A DNA stretch of 64,000 bases from contig JADKAE010000004.1 of assembly GCA_016715405.1 (NCBI GenBank), positions 273,664 to 337,663 of the forward strand, read 5' to 3'. A model generated the notes under the pieces. It saw nothing but the letters and a program-made list of their open reading frames with translations. It was not told the origin of the DNA and did not search any database. A program made the position numbers and the translations under genes. The stretch's first letter is position 1, and every line of letters starts with the position of its first letter. Positions 40,601 through 47,066 of the stretch are shown here, piece by piece. This DNA is from Saprospiraceae bacterium (GTDB lineage: Bacteria > Bacteroidota > Bacteroidia > Chitinophagales > Saprospiraceae).

Positions 40601-41367
40601 TCGTCGAAGCCCACTTCGTTCATCAGCCAGCGGCCCCACATGATCAGCGAGTCGCCCATGGTGCCGATCTGCGTAATGCCGGGCGCGCCGAAGAACCAGG
40701 AGCCCGGCGAGCCGTTGGTATTGGTAGGCGGAAAAGCGTCGCCTTCGTTAAAATAACAAATATCTTCGAAAAACAGGGGATTGTGATAATCGGGGTTTTG
40801 GTCGGGGTGGAAGAAATTGGGGTGGAAATGCTGTGGGCCGCTAAACATACGGCCGCTGGGCGGGGTAAACACCGTATAACCGGAACCTCCGCCCACCTGG
40901 TAAGGTACCTGGGCGTCGCCGCCGCCGCGGTGGTTGAGTACGATATCTGCCATCACCTTGAGGCCGTTGGTATGCATGGCATTGATCATAGCGTTGAGCT
41001 GGGCGCGGCTGCCATGGCGGGTGCGCGTGGTGCCTTTGCTGTTGAATTCACCCAGGTCGAAATAGTCGTAGGGGCCGTAGCCCATATCCCAGGGGCCCGC
41101 AAAACCTTTGGTAGGCGGTGGCGTCCACACCGTTTGAAAACCTGCACCGGCCAGTTGGGGCGCCATTTGCGCCAGCGTATCCCACCAAATACCGCCGGTA
41201 GTGGTATTGGTCACATCGCCGGGATGCGTATTCCAGTAAAAACCCTGCATGATGACGTCCTGGCTTTTTAGCGGAGCGCACCACAACAAGGTGAAAATCA
41301 CACCGGCCAAAAGCTTCATTCGGGAGCTTTTGCCTGGTTGTGTAGCTTGTAATACCTTCCAGTTCAT
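34633..41367 (-). CDS. Giant T9SS-exported alpha-amylase (GH13)
   Basis: 2244 residues; the signal peptide is MKLLAGVIFTLLWCAPLKSQ (start at 41367 or 41319). The GH13 domain (about 37-560) has DIVLNHR, nucleophile Asp260 (EIRLDAVKH), acid/base Glu288 (TLGEFFD) and Asp369 (WLDSHDTD). After it come four copies of an about 80-residue beta module (GQLVVNG.. / SPQT..L / FTAPPSC; starting near 720, 1030, 1126, 1221), two copies of an about 200-residue domain with a calcium-type DGDSNSDGDID loop (about 823-1030 and 1325-1530), HYR-like Ig repeats (about 1540-1950), a concanavalin-like domain (about 1957-2145) and a sorting domain (VFDIFPNPTNGQVQLKWDG-type). It would be surface-displayed and degrade starch or glycogen. 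Confidence 0.92.
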   Translation of the reverse strand: MNWKVLQATQPGKSSRMKLLAGVIFTLLWCAPLKSQDVIMQGFYWNTHPGDVTNTTTGGIWWDTLAQMAPQLAGAGFQTVWTPPPTKGFAGPWDMGYGPYDYFDLGEFNSKGTTRTRHGSRAQLNAMINAMHTNGLKVMADIVLNHRGGGDAQVPYQVGGGSGYTVFTPPSGRMFSGPQHFHPNFFHPDQNPDYHNPLFFEDICYFNEGDAFPPTNTNGSPGSWFFGAPGITQIGTMGDSLIMWGRWLMNEVGFDEIRLDAVKHIEPDYLAKFIVETKTPNQPYTLGEFFDYNYGPLSYYHNAVETSGNSGTKQANMSLYDFPLRGALQSVLNNGSGSSDLYQVLGGAGLVWGANFSGFDVVTWLDSHDTDRTGYIGDSDGCDIPYGGACLELHTENDHNPIFSDKEDMGYPFLMAAESRPMVFWKDWYWYGLSKNIKWQMALRQATATGTSNHIQQMNGSWSTSAPFDGDNHGGNMFAMRRNGLTNGASDGMVLGLNDHPSKTNGVEVNTPFSNKYLKDYSDGFMFESSYADGVSKALIKAKSRDYSWYAPTGLYPTPPDAGASHFQMDATPGGCPHFIALRVADAANFLVNGAPIQNGDQIAVKNLAGEVVGIGRIGQGFAWDGQHDMIIEVLGAPATNGMADNEVFRIFVYDASLGSEKEVGSLEYASAGEAFAFLPDRPQSPNRAGSVSATTNAGGAFDCNGISLLLGFDTDGCSIYAISAGEAGDCIPETNTFSQQIIVYYVNQPLSGQLVVNGINYPITGNPQTITLTGLLADGAPVDVNAGFSADAGCTLSATAVFTAPPSCTTFFDCGTSIASAAVYDNGWTSGDDDGDGFGGWQLSTTGGGAGHFVYTSTQNGDGDSNSDGDIDTGSEAWGMYGNSGNTSNAVRPFDTPLTPGSTFSIKMDNGWIESGGSVGFGLRDASGNNRMEFYFRASQANYKVNDNAGETDTGLGFTDEGMIVEFTLLTATTYELVVTRLTGGSYTHNGTLMNPGGGQPIAQVRLFNANAGFASPRNAYSTSLEVCVPVDPCSISGVTAGVQGECDSETNGYSQQVTVAFQNAPPVGQLVVNGQYFAIGTSPQTVTLTDLISNGQPVDVTAYFSAVPACTFTEEELFTAPPSCLPCDIISVSAGAQSACQNDTYSQQITVTYEYPPAGGTLIVNGIQFAILGSPQTVEVAGLVADGEPVNVSVAFSDAENCAYFAEALFTAPEPCPPCDIISVSAGAQTGCVAQTNSYTQALTVTYTIDNPSGFLVVNGQYYPITGSPQTIILAGLNADGNPVNVSVSFSADPDCAYYGEALFTAPSGCADEGQCQSDAAAAGVYNDSWASGDNSGAGFGPWQLSTSGPNAGHFVYTSTQNGDGDSNSDGDIDTANEAWGLYANSGNVSNAVRPFAQPMASGDLLNFRIDNGWIENGGTVGFGLQNASGQNLLEFYFAGGSPGYTVSDGSGAHSTAIGFTDEGLAVSFILINNTTYELYVTRLSDNFSQIFSGPLMSGGGNQVPARIRFFNANAGFSSERNAYVNSLSLCRLCTEAPGISCGEITALLNPTTNTVTVNAGELAEATGCGPFTYLVNGQPSLTFDCDDLGPHQVVVTAEDANEQMAQCNATIIVAENVPPTANCKPATVYINSMGEATLLPGQVFLNGSDNCGTVTPVSVSPNMFTCANIGSNNTVTLTVVDSYANTATCTATVTVADQILPGITPPATATVYRGAGCSYDAAPSITGYPTVSDNCGTNLTPGYTDGIASGNCAGALVITRTWTVNDGNGNSVSAMQTINVVDQMAPAFNTAPSNSSAACGNHAALNLWLANRGGAIAVDNCSGVSWQTPQLIGSTDGCGNTACYTYSFTAVDACQNAASASATFCFTDNTPPTPVCRNSTVYVSSNGIYYLQNADVLDIEGSFDNCGSFQVTQIQPAGVSCAQVGTTIPVTVTVVDECGNPATCTAQVTVAENTGLPAPWQHGLVGSYTGTGTSGGCAGNNVFNLTANGFSTPTQDAYSVVYRTLCGSGTITARVANLSATGGFAGLFMRESLSPGAKKAVLRTQLNTLVHRDVRNATNGPTNTQQYPVPQGPQWLRITRNGNIFTFFTSFDGVLWNLRGTSSVTMPNCVLVGIFTESINVNTVTAAQFDNVSVSGNAALAGTDNTSTPQLPESSSEELSFDIFPNPTNGQVQLKWDGVVDRQVSIRVYNSTGQQVLAREIDKVENAIETLDLSAMTPGIYLVHVQAEGWKPATRRVVVMD

Positions 41368-41571
41368 AACTTAAGTTGTGTTTCTTGATGTAAAATGGAT
41401 ATTAAGGGCGCGTTTGCACAACATGGCACATGCGGTTTGACCAAATGAATCCGAGCCAAATAAAGCTGATTAGCCTCTCTCAGGGGGGGGATTTACCGGT
41501 GGTAGACAATTGGATGGTGAATGATTAGCCGGCAAGCAAATTTAATACATATATTTTATTTCCCAAATAAA
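41368..41571. other. Spacer upstream of the amylase
   Basis: No open frame with coding character. AT-rich leader/promoter region of the minus-strand amylase gene; I see no clear TAnnTTTG box here. Confidence 0.5.
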
Positions 41572-41777
41572 GTAACTGTTTAGTAGGGTTTAGCGATTGG
41601 GTTTAGCGTTAGGGTTTAGCTATACCGCACGCCGTCAAGTCATGAGCATGACTTTTCCGGCTTTGCGGTATTATAGCTCGCCCCCGAGCTTAGGTCATGC
41701 CCAAAACTTGGCGGTGCGAGCTATAAACTGCGAATGCACTAAACCCTATCGCTAAACTGCGCATGCACTAAACTGTT
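41572..41777. repeat. Hairpin repeat unit A with nested palindromes
   Basis: GTAACTGTTTAGTAGGGTTT at the left and complementary CTAAACCC...AACTGTT units at the right bound a 206-base element. Inside are TACCGC/GCGGTA arms (41623-41670) around a perfect AAGTCATGAGCATGACTT palindrome, and TTATAGCTCGC/GCGAGCTATAA arms (41671-41726). A sister element is at 42147-42235. Confidence 0.7.
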
Positions 41778-41815
41778 AAAAAAGGCGGCCCAGGTTTATA
41801 AAAACCCAAGCCGCC
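41778..41815 (-). terminator. Rho-independent terminator reading to the left
   Basis: On the minus strand, GGCGGCTTGGGTTT pairs with AAACCTGGGCCGCC around a TTAT loop (small internal mismatch) and is followed by TTTTTT. On the plus strand no T tract follows, so it serves leftward transcripts. Confidence 0.75.
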
Positions 41816-41835
41816 ATTAATAAGGGGGGAACTAC

Positions 41836-41905
41836 ACCGCTTGCCGTCAAGCCATCCCGACCTGTTGGTACAGGACAAGTTATGCATTGCTTTCTAGCTT
41901 TGCGG
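41836..41905. repeat. Second hairpin of the GCCGTCAAG family
   Basis: ACCGC-TTGCCGTCAAGCCAT ... AGCTTTGCGG repeats the arrangement of 41623-41670 (ACCGC-ACGCCGTCAAGTCAT ... GGCTTTGCGG) with a different middle. It lies inside the candidate small RNA. Confidence 0.55.
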
Positions 41906-42064
41906 CTAATATTCATTCCACTTGTGCAGTATGGCACAAGATGAATAATTTGTCATGTGAGCATTAAAAAACTCCTGAAAGGGGTCTTTTGAATGGCGTT
42001 GAAAGCCAGGAGACTAAAAGGGAAGATACCTTGTTTTTGTTATTATTGTAGTTAGGCTCCGAAC

Positions 42065-42095
42065 CAAAAATACATATTATATCTTTGTAGTCAAA
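42065..42095 (-). promoter_or_regulatory. Consensus promoter reading to the left
   Basis: On the minus strand, TTTG (42095-42092), 19 bases and TATTTTTG (42072-42065) match the Bacteroidota sigma consensus perfectly. No minus-strand protein gene starts within 600 bases downstream. Confidence 0.6.
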
Positions 42096-42146
42096 CCTTT
42101 GAGTATGTTTTTTTGAGAATTGGCGTATTCCAGAATGGTTTTTAGC

Positions 42147-42235
42147 GTAACTGTTTAGTAGGGTTTAGCTAAATCGCGCATGCACTAAACCCTAACGCTA
42201 AACTGCGCATGCACTAAACCTTACTAAACAGTTAC
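42147..42235. repeat. Hairpin repeat unit B (GTTTAG family)
   Basis: GTAACTGTTTAGTAGGGTTT and its near-exact complement ending at 42235 enclose copies of CGCGCATGCACTAAACCC. One mismatch separates the 22-base outer arms. Confidence 0.8.
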
Positions 42236-42317
42236 TTTTTAGCGCTAATTAAGCAACCCAATCAAACCTCTTGCGTTTTTATCGGTTATAAAGATTTGTA
42301 ACTCAAACACTACACAC

Positions 42318-43049
42318 ATGGCAGAAGGCAACCAGGCGCTTTGGTATTTAGATAACATTGACGTGATCGGCATTTTCTGTCCCCAGAAATTGAATCCGGC
42401 AGAAATGGAGCGTCACGTACACAAGCGCTACAAACGGGGGGAGTATATCTATCTGCCCGAAGAAATGGCTGACCGGGTGTTTTTCCTCACGGAGGGCCGT
42501 GTCAAAATCGGTTCTTATGCCGACAGTGGCAAAGAGGTTACCAAAGCCATCCTGGGCCCCGGCGAGGTATTCGGCGAGTTGTCGATCATTACGGAAGGCC
42601 GAAAACGCCACGATTTTGCGCAAGCCATGGAAGATACGACGGTGTGCGCCGTCACGGTGCCCGTGATGCGTTCGCTGCTGCGCGACCGCAGCGCCCTCAA
42701 CTTGTTTATGCTCCGCGTGATGGGTTCGCGCGTACTCGAAATGGAACATCGCCTCGAATCCCTGATGTTTAAAGATTCCCGCACCCGCATTGTAGAGTCC
42801 CTGGTAAATACCACCTTTGCAAAAGGACAGCTCTTGGGTTACGAATGGGTAGTGCGCAAGTTTACTACCCACCAGGAAATTGCCAATATGACCGCCACTT
42901 CGCGCCAAACGGTGACTACGGTGCTCAACGACCTCCGCAATAAGGATATCCTCACTTTCGACCGCCGCCGCCTGCTGGTGCGCGATATGGAGAAGCTGAG
43001 GGAAGAAGCCGCGAAGGGGGTGAGAGAGCTTTCAGCAGTCAGGGCTTAG
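42318..43049 (+). CDS. Crp/Fnr-family transcription regulator
   Basis: 243 residues. A cyclic-nucleotide-binding-type beta-barrel (about 20-140; GEYIYLPEEMADRVFFLTEG, GPGEVFGELSII) and dimer helix precede an HTH_Crp domain (about 160-235; TTHQEIANMTATSRQTVTTV). There is no N-terminal Fnr cysteine cluster, so it is not an oxygen-sensing Fnr. Its own ligand and targets are unknown. The C-terminal residues (ELSAVRA) run into an inverted repeat. It converges on the unknown gene at 43097. Confidence 0.9.
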   Translation: MAEGNQALWYLDNIDVIGIFCPQKLNPAEMERHVHKRYKRGEYIYLPEEMADRVFFLTEGRVKIGSYADSGKEVTKAILGPGEVFGELSIITEGRKRHDFAQAMEDTTVCAVTVPVMRSLLRDRSALNLFMLRVMGSRVLEMEHRLESLMFKDSRTRIVESLVNTTFAKGQLLGYEWVVRKFTTHQEIANMTATSRQTVTTVLNDLRNKDILTFDRRRLLVRDMEKLREEAAKGVRELSAVRA

Positions 43050-43096
43050 GGCTTAGCAGTTAGCACTAAGAGCTGAGCCCTAAGCCCTAACTGCTA
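43037..43096. repeat. Inverted GGGCTTAG repeats between convergent genes
   Basis: AGGGCTTAGGGCTTAGCAGT on the left and AGCCCTAAGCCCTAACTGCT on the right form a hairpin that overlaps the Crp gene stop. Confidence 0.8.
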
Positions 43097-46000
43097 TCAC
43101 TTCTGATACAACGTCTTCACCGGCACATCTACGCCGAAGCCGAGGAAAAACCGGCTGGCGCCTATTCTTTCCTTCTCTTTATTTATCTCCACATATTGGG
43201 GGCCGTATTGCCAGCCTATACCCCAATAGAAAGGCGATTTTTTGATATTGCTGTGCAATTGCACGCCGGGTTTGAACATATTTTTGAACGTCAAATCGGT
43301 ATCTACTGCTTTTACCGATTGCGGCTGGTATACGAGTATGGAGCCGATGTCGATGAAAGAGACGAAAAGGGAGTAAGAGCGCTGTTTTTGCCCAAACAGC
43401 CGGCTCAGGGTAATGCCGATGGGCATGGTGGGCGCCATGCTGAAAAAATCTTCGTCCTTGGCAAGCGCATCGCCTCTCCAGCTTTCCTGTCCGAAGGTAC
43501 CGCCCAGGTAGGCGTTGAGGCTCACGCTGAGCGGACTTTTTCGTTTGATGCGCGAACTGCCCGGCGGGTCGGAGATTTGTTGTAGCAGGTTTTCTACCGC
43601 CCTGGAAGACCGGGCGTCGATGAGCCCGGCAATAAAATCGCCGTATTTTTGCAAATAGTGGATGGCCGGTTGTCGCATGTCACCGTCTTTGCTTTTTACC
43701 GCACTCAGGTCGAGATTCGTGAATACCCGGATTAACGAACTAATGGCCTTGCCGTGGTCTTTTACATTTAGGTAATAAATAAAATTGAGGGTCTGCTCAG
43801 AGATGTCGGGCACTTGCTCCAGGCCTTTTGTTCTTTTTTTGAGCGCTATATATTTTCCAGGATTTTTCACGTCTGTAACCAGCGGCAGTTCCATCAACCG
43901 ATTGAGGGTATTGACGGCAAAAGAAGCTTTGTGGAAGAAGGCCAGGGTGTCCAGCGCCTTCACAGAATCCGGCGCAGCAGGATCGGGCAATATATTAATA
44001 TCTTTGACGGTAAGCCGAACGAAGTCGGCCAATCCACTGGCAGAGAGCAGCCCTACTCCATTGGTGCGGCGCAGCCGTTGTTGCATCAGGCCGAGGAATG
44101 CGGCTTCTTTGCGGCCGCCGTCCAGCATGGTTTCCAATTGTTCCTGGGAGAGCCATTTTTCTCGGGGTCGTTGCTGTGGAGGCAGTACATCAGGTTGGAG
44201 GCCAGCTCGGTGGTCTGCAGGATGGGTTTGGCATTGTCGCGCGCCTTGGCGGTCGATTGCGCAAATTTATCTTCCAGCGTGCATATTTGCTTTTTGAGCG
44301 CGACCAGGGAGTTTTCCAACTCATAGATATGCGCTTTGATATATGAAAAAGGCGCAGTTTGCTTTTTGCCGATCAGGTATTTGCGCGAAGGACTGGCTTT
44401 GTATAAATCCGGATTTTGGGCATACAATACCGTATCCAGGGTAAAAAATCGGAGCTCTACAGCCTCAAAGTGCTCCATTTTGCGCAGCAATTTGACCACA
44501 TCGAGGTTTTGATCTATCAAACCGGGATCTTCAATAGCGTCAATATCCACGTCAGTTTCAATATTTTGAAACTTATTGGAAGTCAGTAGATTTGACAAGG
44601 CGTTGAAAGCCAGGCCTTGGTCGCGGGTGGGGTTAGCATTTTGTATCCAAAAATCTTTATCATCGGCAATAGCCTGCTGAAGCGCAATTACATCAGCTTC
44701 AAATTTTTCCTGTGCCCTTTTCAGCGTACCTTCCGGGTCGTTTTCCTGCATCCAGCGGTCGGTAGCCAGTTTGTAGCGCACAAGATCGTCCTGCCATTCG
44801 TAGAAGATATCTGCGATGCTTTGGTCGTTGTACCAGGCGCCGTTGAGCTTTTGCGCCAGTTCGATGCCGGCCGCCCGCCATTGCTGAGAGGTACGCTCGG
44901 TGCCGAAGAATTTGTCGTAGCTATCCAGTGTATTGTACTGGGCCATATATTCTTCGTCGAGTTCGCCTTTCAGCAGTTGAGGTAGCAGGTTGAGGCCGAA
45001 TTCGTTGTCTTCGCCGAATAATACGTCCAGATTGTACGAAGGCTTGTCGAGGTACTGATTTCGGTCGGGCGCCGGGGAGGCATTGGGAAAACTCTCCGGA
45101 AAAACCAACGCCACGCTATCGATCAGGTATTCCGAATTATTGAGCACCTGGTAGATCTCTTTTAATTGAACATAAACGTCTTCCGATAATTTGACCAGCG
45201 AGTCGTATTCCGGCGACGAAAAAGCGGAGTCGGCCAGTATCAGATTGACCTCTTTGGTTTTTTCGGAGAAACTCTCGTACAAATAGCGGTTGGTGACCGG
45301 CACCGCTTCTTCTATCGGCATATCGAACTGCACGAGTCCGACCAGGCTGTACAAAGCCAGCAGGTTGTAAGCCACCGGATCGGATTGCAGCGATTTGAAA
45401 TAATCATCACTCACCAGTAACAAAGGCAGGCGGATGCTCAGCTTTTGAATGTCTTCGTAAAAGCCTGGCGCACCCGGGCGATAAACGAATCGGAATACGA
45501 AAAATCGGCATTACCAAATTCTGTGGTAACCGTAGGGAAAAGCATCAGCAAATCGGGGGTTTCCTCTTTGAGCAGACGCTCGAAATAATTGATAATGATC
45601 TCGTCTTTGGCCCTGTCGAGGATAAACAGAGCCAGACCCTGGATGATGGCAGCCTCACTGAGTATACCCTTATTCACATTGCGGTTGCTTTTCTCGGCAG
45701 ATATTTCAAGGGCTTGCATAGGCGGAAATACGGGGGTGCGGTACCGCTCGATGATATTGGGCACCGACAGGTAGTCGGCGGGCGAAACAACCTGTTTAGA
45801 ATACAGCTTCTCCATGATATTTTCGCGGGCGCCGGTATTAACTTTCAAATCAAACCGGCGCGCTTTTGAGGTAGCAAACGATTCCGAGTCGTCTGCCGCC
45901 AGCACGAGACTATCGCCGAGCAAGCCGTTGATAAGCGGGTTGGAGGCATAGCGGATTTTTAAGTCTTCCCAGGTGCCGGCCACGATATTGCCCTCTACAT

Positions 46001-46205
46001 AAGACATGTCGTAGTGATTCAGAATCGCGATCAATTCTGCGGTGGCCTGTATGGTGGCGGAGTCCTCTGGTGATTCGCTGCTTTCCAGGATATCAATGCA
46101 CCTGGCCAGGGTATTGGCATCATCCAGCAAACTCTGACTGAAGCCGGGAAGGGCTGCCAGTAGCAGGAAAAAGCCGGTTTGCCATATTTTCAATAGGGTT
46201 GACAT
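43097..46205 (-). CDS. Unknown secreted protein of about 1036 residues, frameshifted twice
   Basis: It starts at ATG 46205 with a signal peptide (MSTLLKIWQTGFFLLLAALPGFSQ). The frame changes at the A-run 45459-45462: one more base gives RQAFYEDIQKLSIRLPLLLV. It changes again at the T-run 44156-44160, where one more base gives DPEKKWLSQEQLETML. The first 700 residues are helical with no recognised domain. The last 150 (SVSLNAYLGGTFGQESW, SYSLFVSFIDIGSILVY, PFYWGIGWQYGPQYV) alternate like outer-membrane beta strands. I do not recognise the family. It lies 19 bases after the gene at 46225, so the two form an operon and likely a periplasm/outer-membrane unit. Confidence 0.65.
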
Positions 46206-46224
46206 GGATAGTAGGTTAGTTGGT

Positions 46225-46884
46225 TTATGCCTGTGGCAATTTTGATTTCATGGTGTTGGTCAGCATACCGTAAAAAGAAAGGAATTTCGACAATACGGTA
46301 GATTGTTTGATGCCTTCGCCGATGCGCTTGAAGATGAGCACATCCGACTCGGTAGATTGTACCTGGTTGTTGTTTAGCGCGCTGCGATAGGCGGCCAATA
46401 CGGGTATTTGTGCTTGCTGAAGGGGCACAAACTGGGAGTTGGTATCGAGGTCGACGCCCTGGTTTTTAAAAAATGTTTTCCGGCCTGTAATATTTCGCTG
46501 GGCGATCAGCAGGCTGTCGAGTACTTTCAGGTTGAAATCGGTAATGGTATTACTTCTACGTTCTTCGCGGGATGCTTTCATCACCTTGTCCTTGAGGTAG
46601 GTCAAAAAGCTGCGCATGAGTTTGAGGAAGTTAGGCAGGTCGTTGGGATCGCACTGATCAATTTCGATCATGAACGTCGTAATTTTATCTTCCTCAAATG
46701 GAATTGGGCTTACCCACACGGCGGGGTCGTTAAAAAGGCCGACGGAGGTATCAATTTCTTTACCCAGGGCTATGAGGTCGGCATTCGTAGCCCCAAATAT
46801 TGCTTGTGCCATCTGGAATTTGCTCAGGCTGATCAGCCTGGCGTCGTGGAGGATGACTTTGAACCTTTCGTTATCGGTGGTCAT
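46225..46884 (-). CDS. Unknown cytoplasmic protein, operon partner
   Basis: 219 residues with no signal peptide and no membrane helix. It is mostly helical (FKVILHDARLISLSKFQMAQ, LKLMRSFLTYLKDKVMKASR). I recognise no motif or family. It precedes the large secreted unknown by 19 bases, same strand. Both are likely co-expressed, and a shared function is inferred only from this. Confidence 0.65.
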   Translation of the reverse strand: MTTDNERFKVILHDARLISLSKFQMAQAIFGATNADLIALGKEIDTSVGLFNDPAVWVSPIPFEEDKITTFMIEIDQCDPNDLPNFLKLMRSFLTYLKDKVMKASREERRSNTITDFNLKVLDSLLIAQRNITGRKTFFKNQGVDLDTNSQFVPLQQAQIPVLAAYRSALNNNQVQSTESDVLIFKRIGEGIKQSTVLSKFLSFYGMLTNTMKSKLPQA

Positions 46885-46950
46885 AAAACGGGTTAATAGG
46901 TGGTGAATAATATTTGGGTTTTAGTAATCCAAATATAGTATTTGTTTCAT

Positions 46951-47005
46951 TGTAGAGACGCAAAATTTTGCGTCTCTACATCAAGAGACGCAAAATTTTG
47001 CGTCT
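46951..47005. repeat. Two GTAGAGACGC-family palindromes
   Basis: TGTAGAGACGCAAAA and its exact complement form a 30-base palindrome (46951-46980). A second of 20 bases (AGACGCAAAATTTTGCGTCT) lies at 46986-47005. Confidence 0.9.
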
Positions 47006-47015
47006 ATATGCTAAG

Positions 47016-47052
47016 ATCGCAAAGTCGTACAGTCGCAAAGTCGTATAGTCCC
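47016..47052. repeat. Tandem GTCGCAAA/GTCGTACA repeat
   Basis: ATCGCAAAGTCGTACAGTCG and a further copy lie directly before the helicase gene. The same unit precedes xerD. Confidence 0.7.
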
Positions 47053-47066
47053 CTTATCTTTACCCC

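Larger units (their letters stand above)
41778..42058 (-). ncRNA. Candidate small RNA (about 280 nt), minus strand
   Basis: A consensus promoter (42065-42095, minus) and a hairpin terminator with six U (41778-41815, minus) bracket a stretch with no open frame. The 5' end (AACTACA, near 42050) can pair with TGTAGTT just before the terminator (41830), and inner hairpins are possible (CTTGTGC/GCACAAG around 41940; CCTGT/ACAGG around 41865). It does not show tmRNA, RNase P or SRP signatures. It could be an unknown small RNA, or a leader with an attenuator for the amylase 410 bases further on. Confidence 0.4.

Noticed and set aside
41572..42235. Single MITE-like element bounded by GTAACTGTTTAGTAGGG repeats
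   Set aside because: The arms pair better within two separate units (41572-41777 and 42147-42235), and no target duplication is seen; kept as two repeats.
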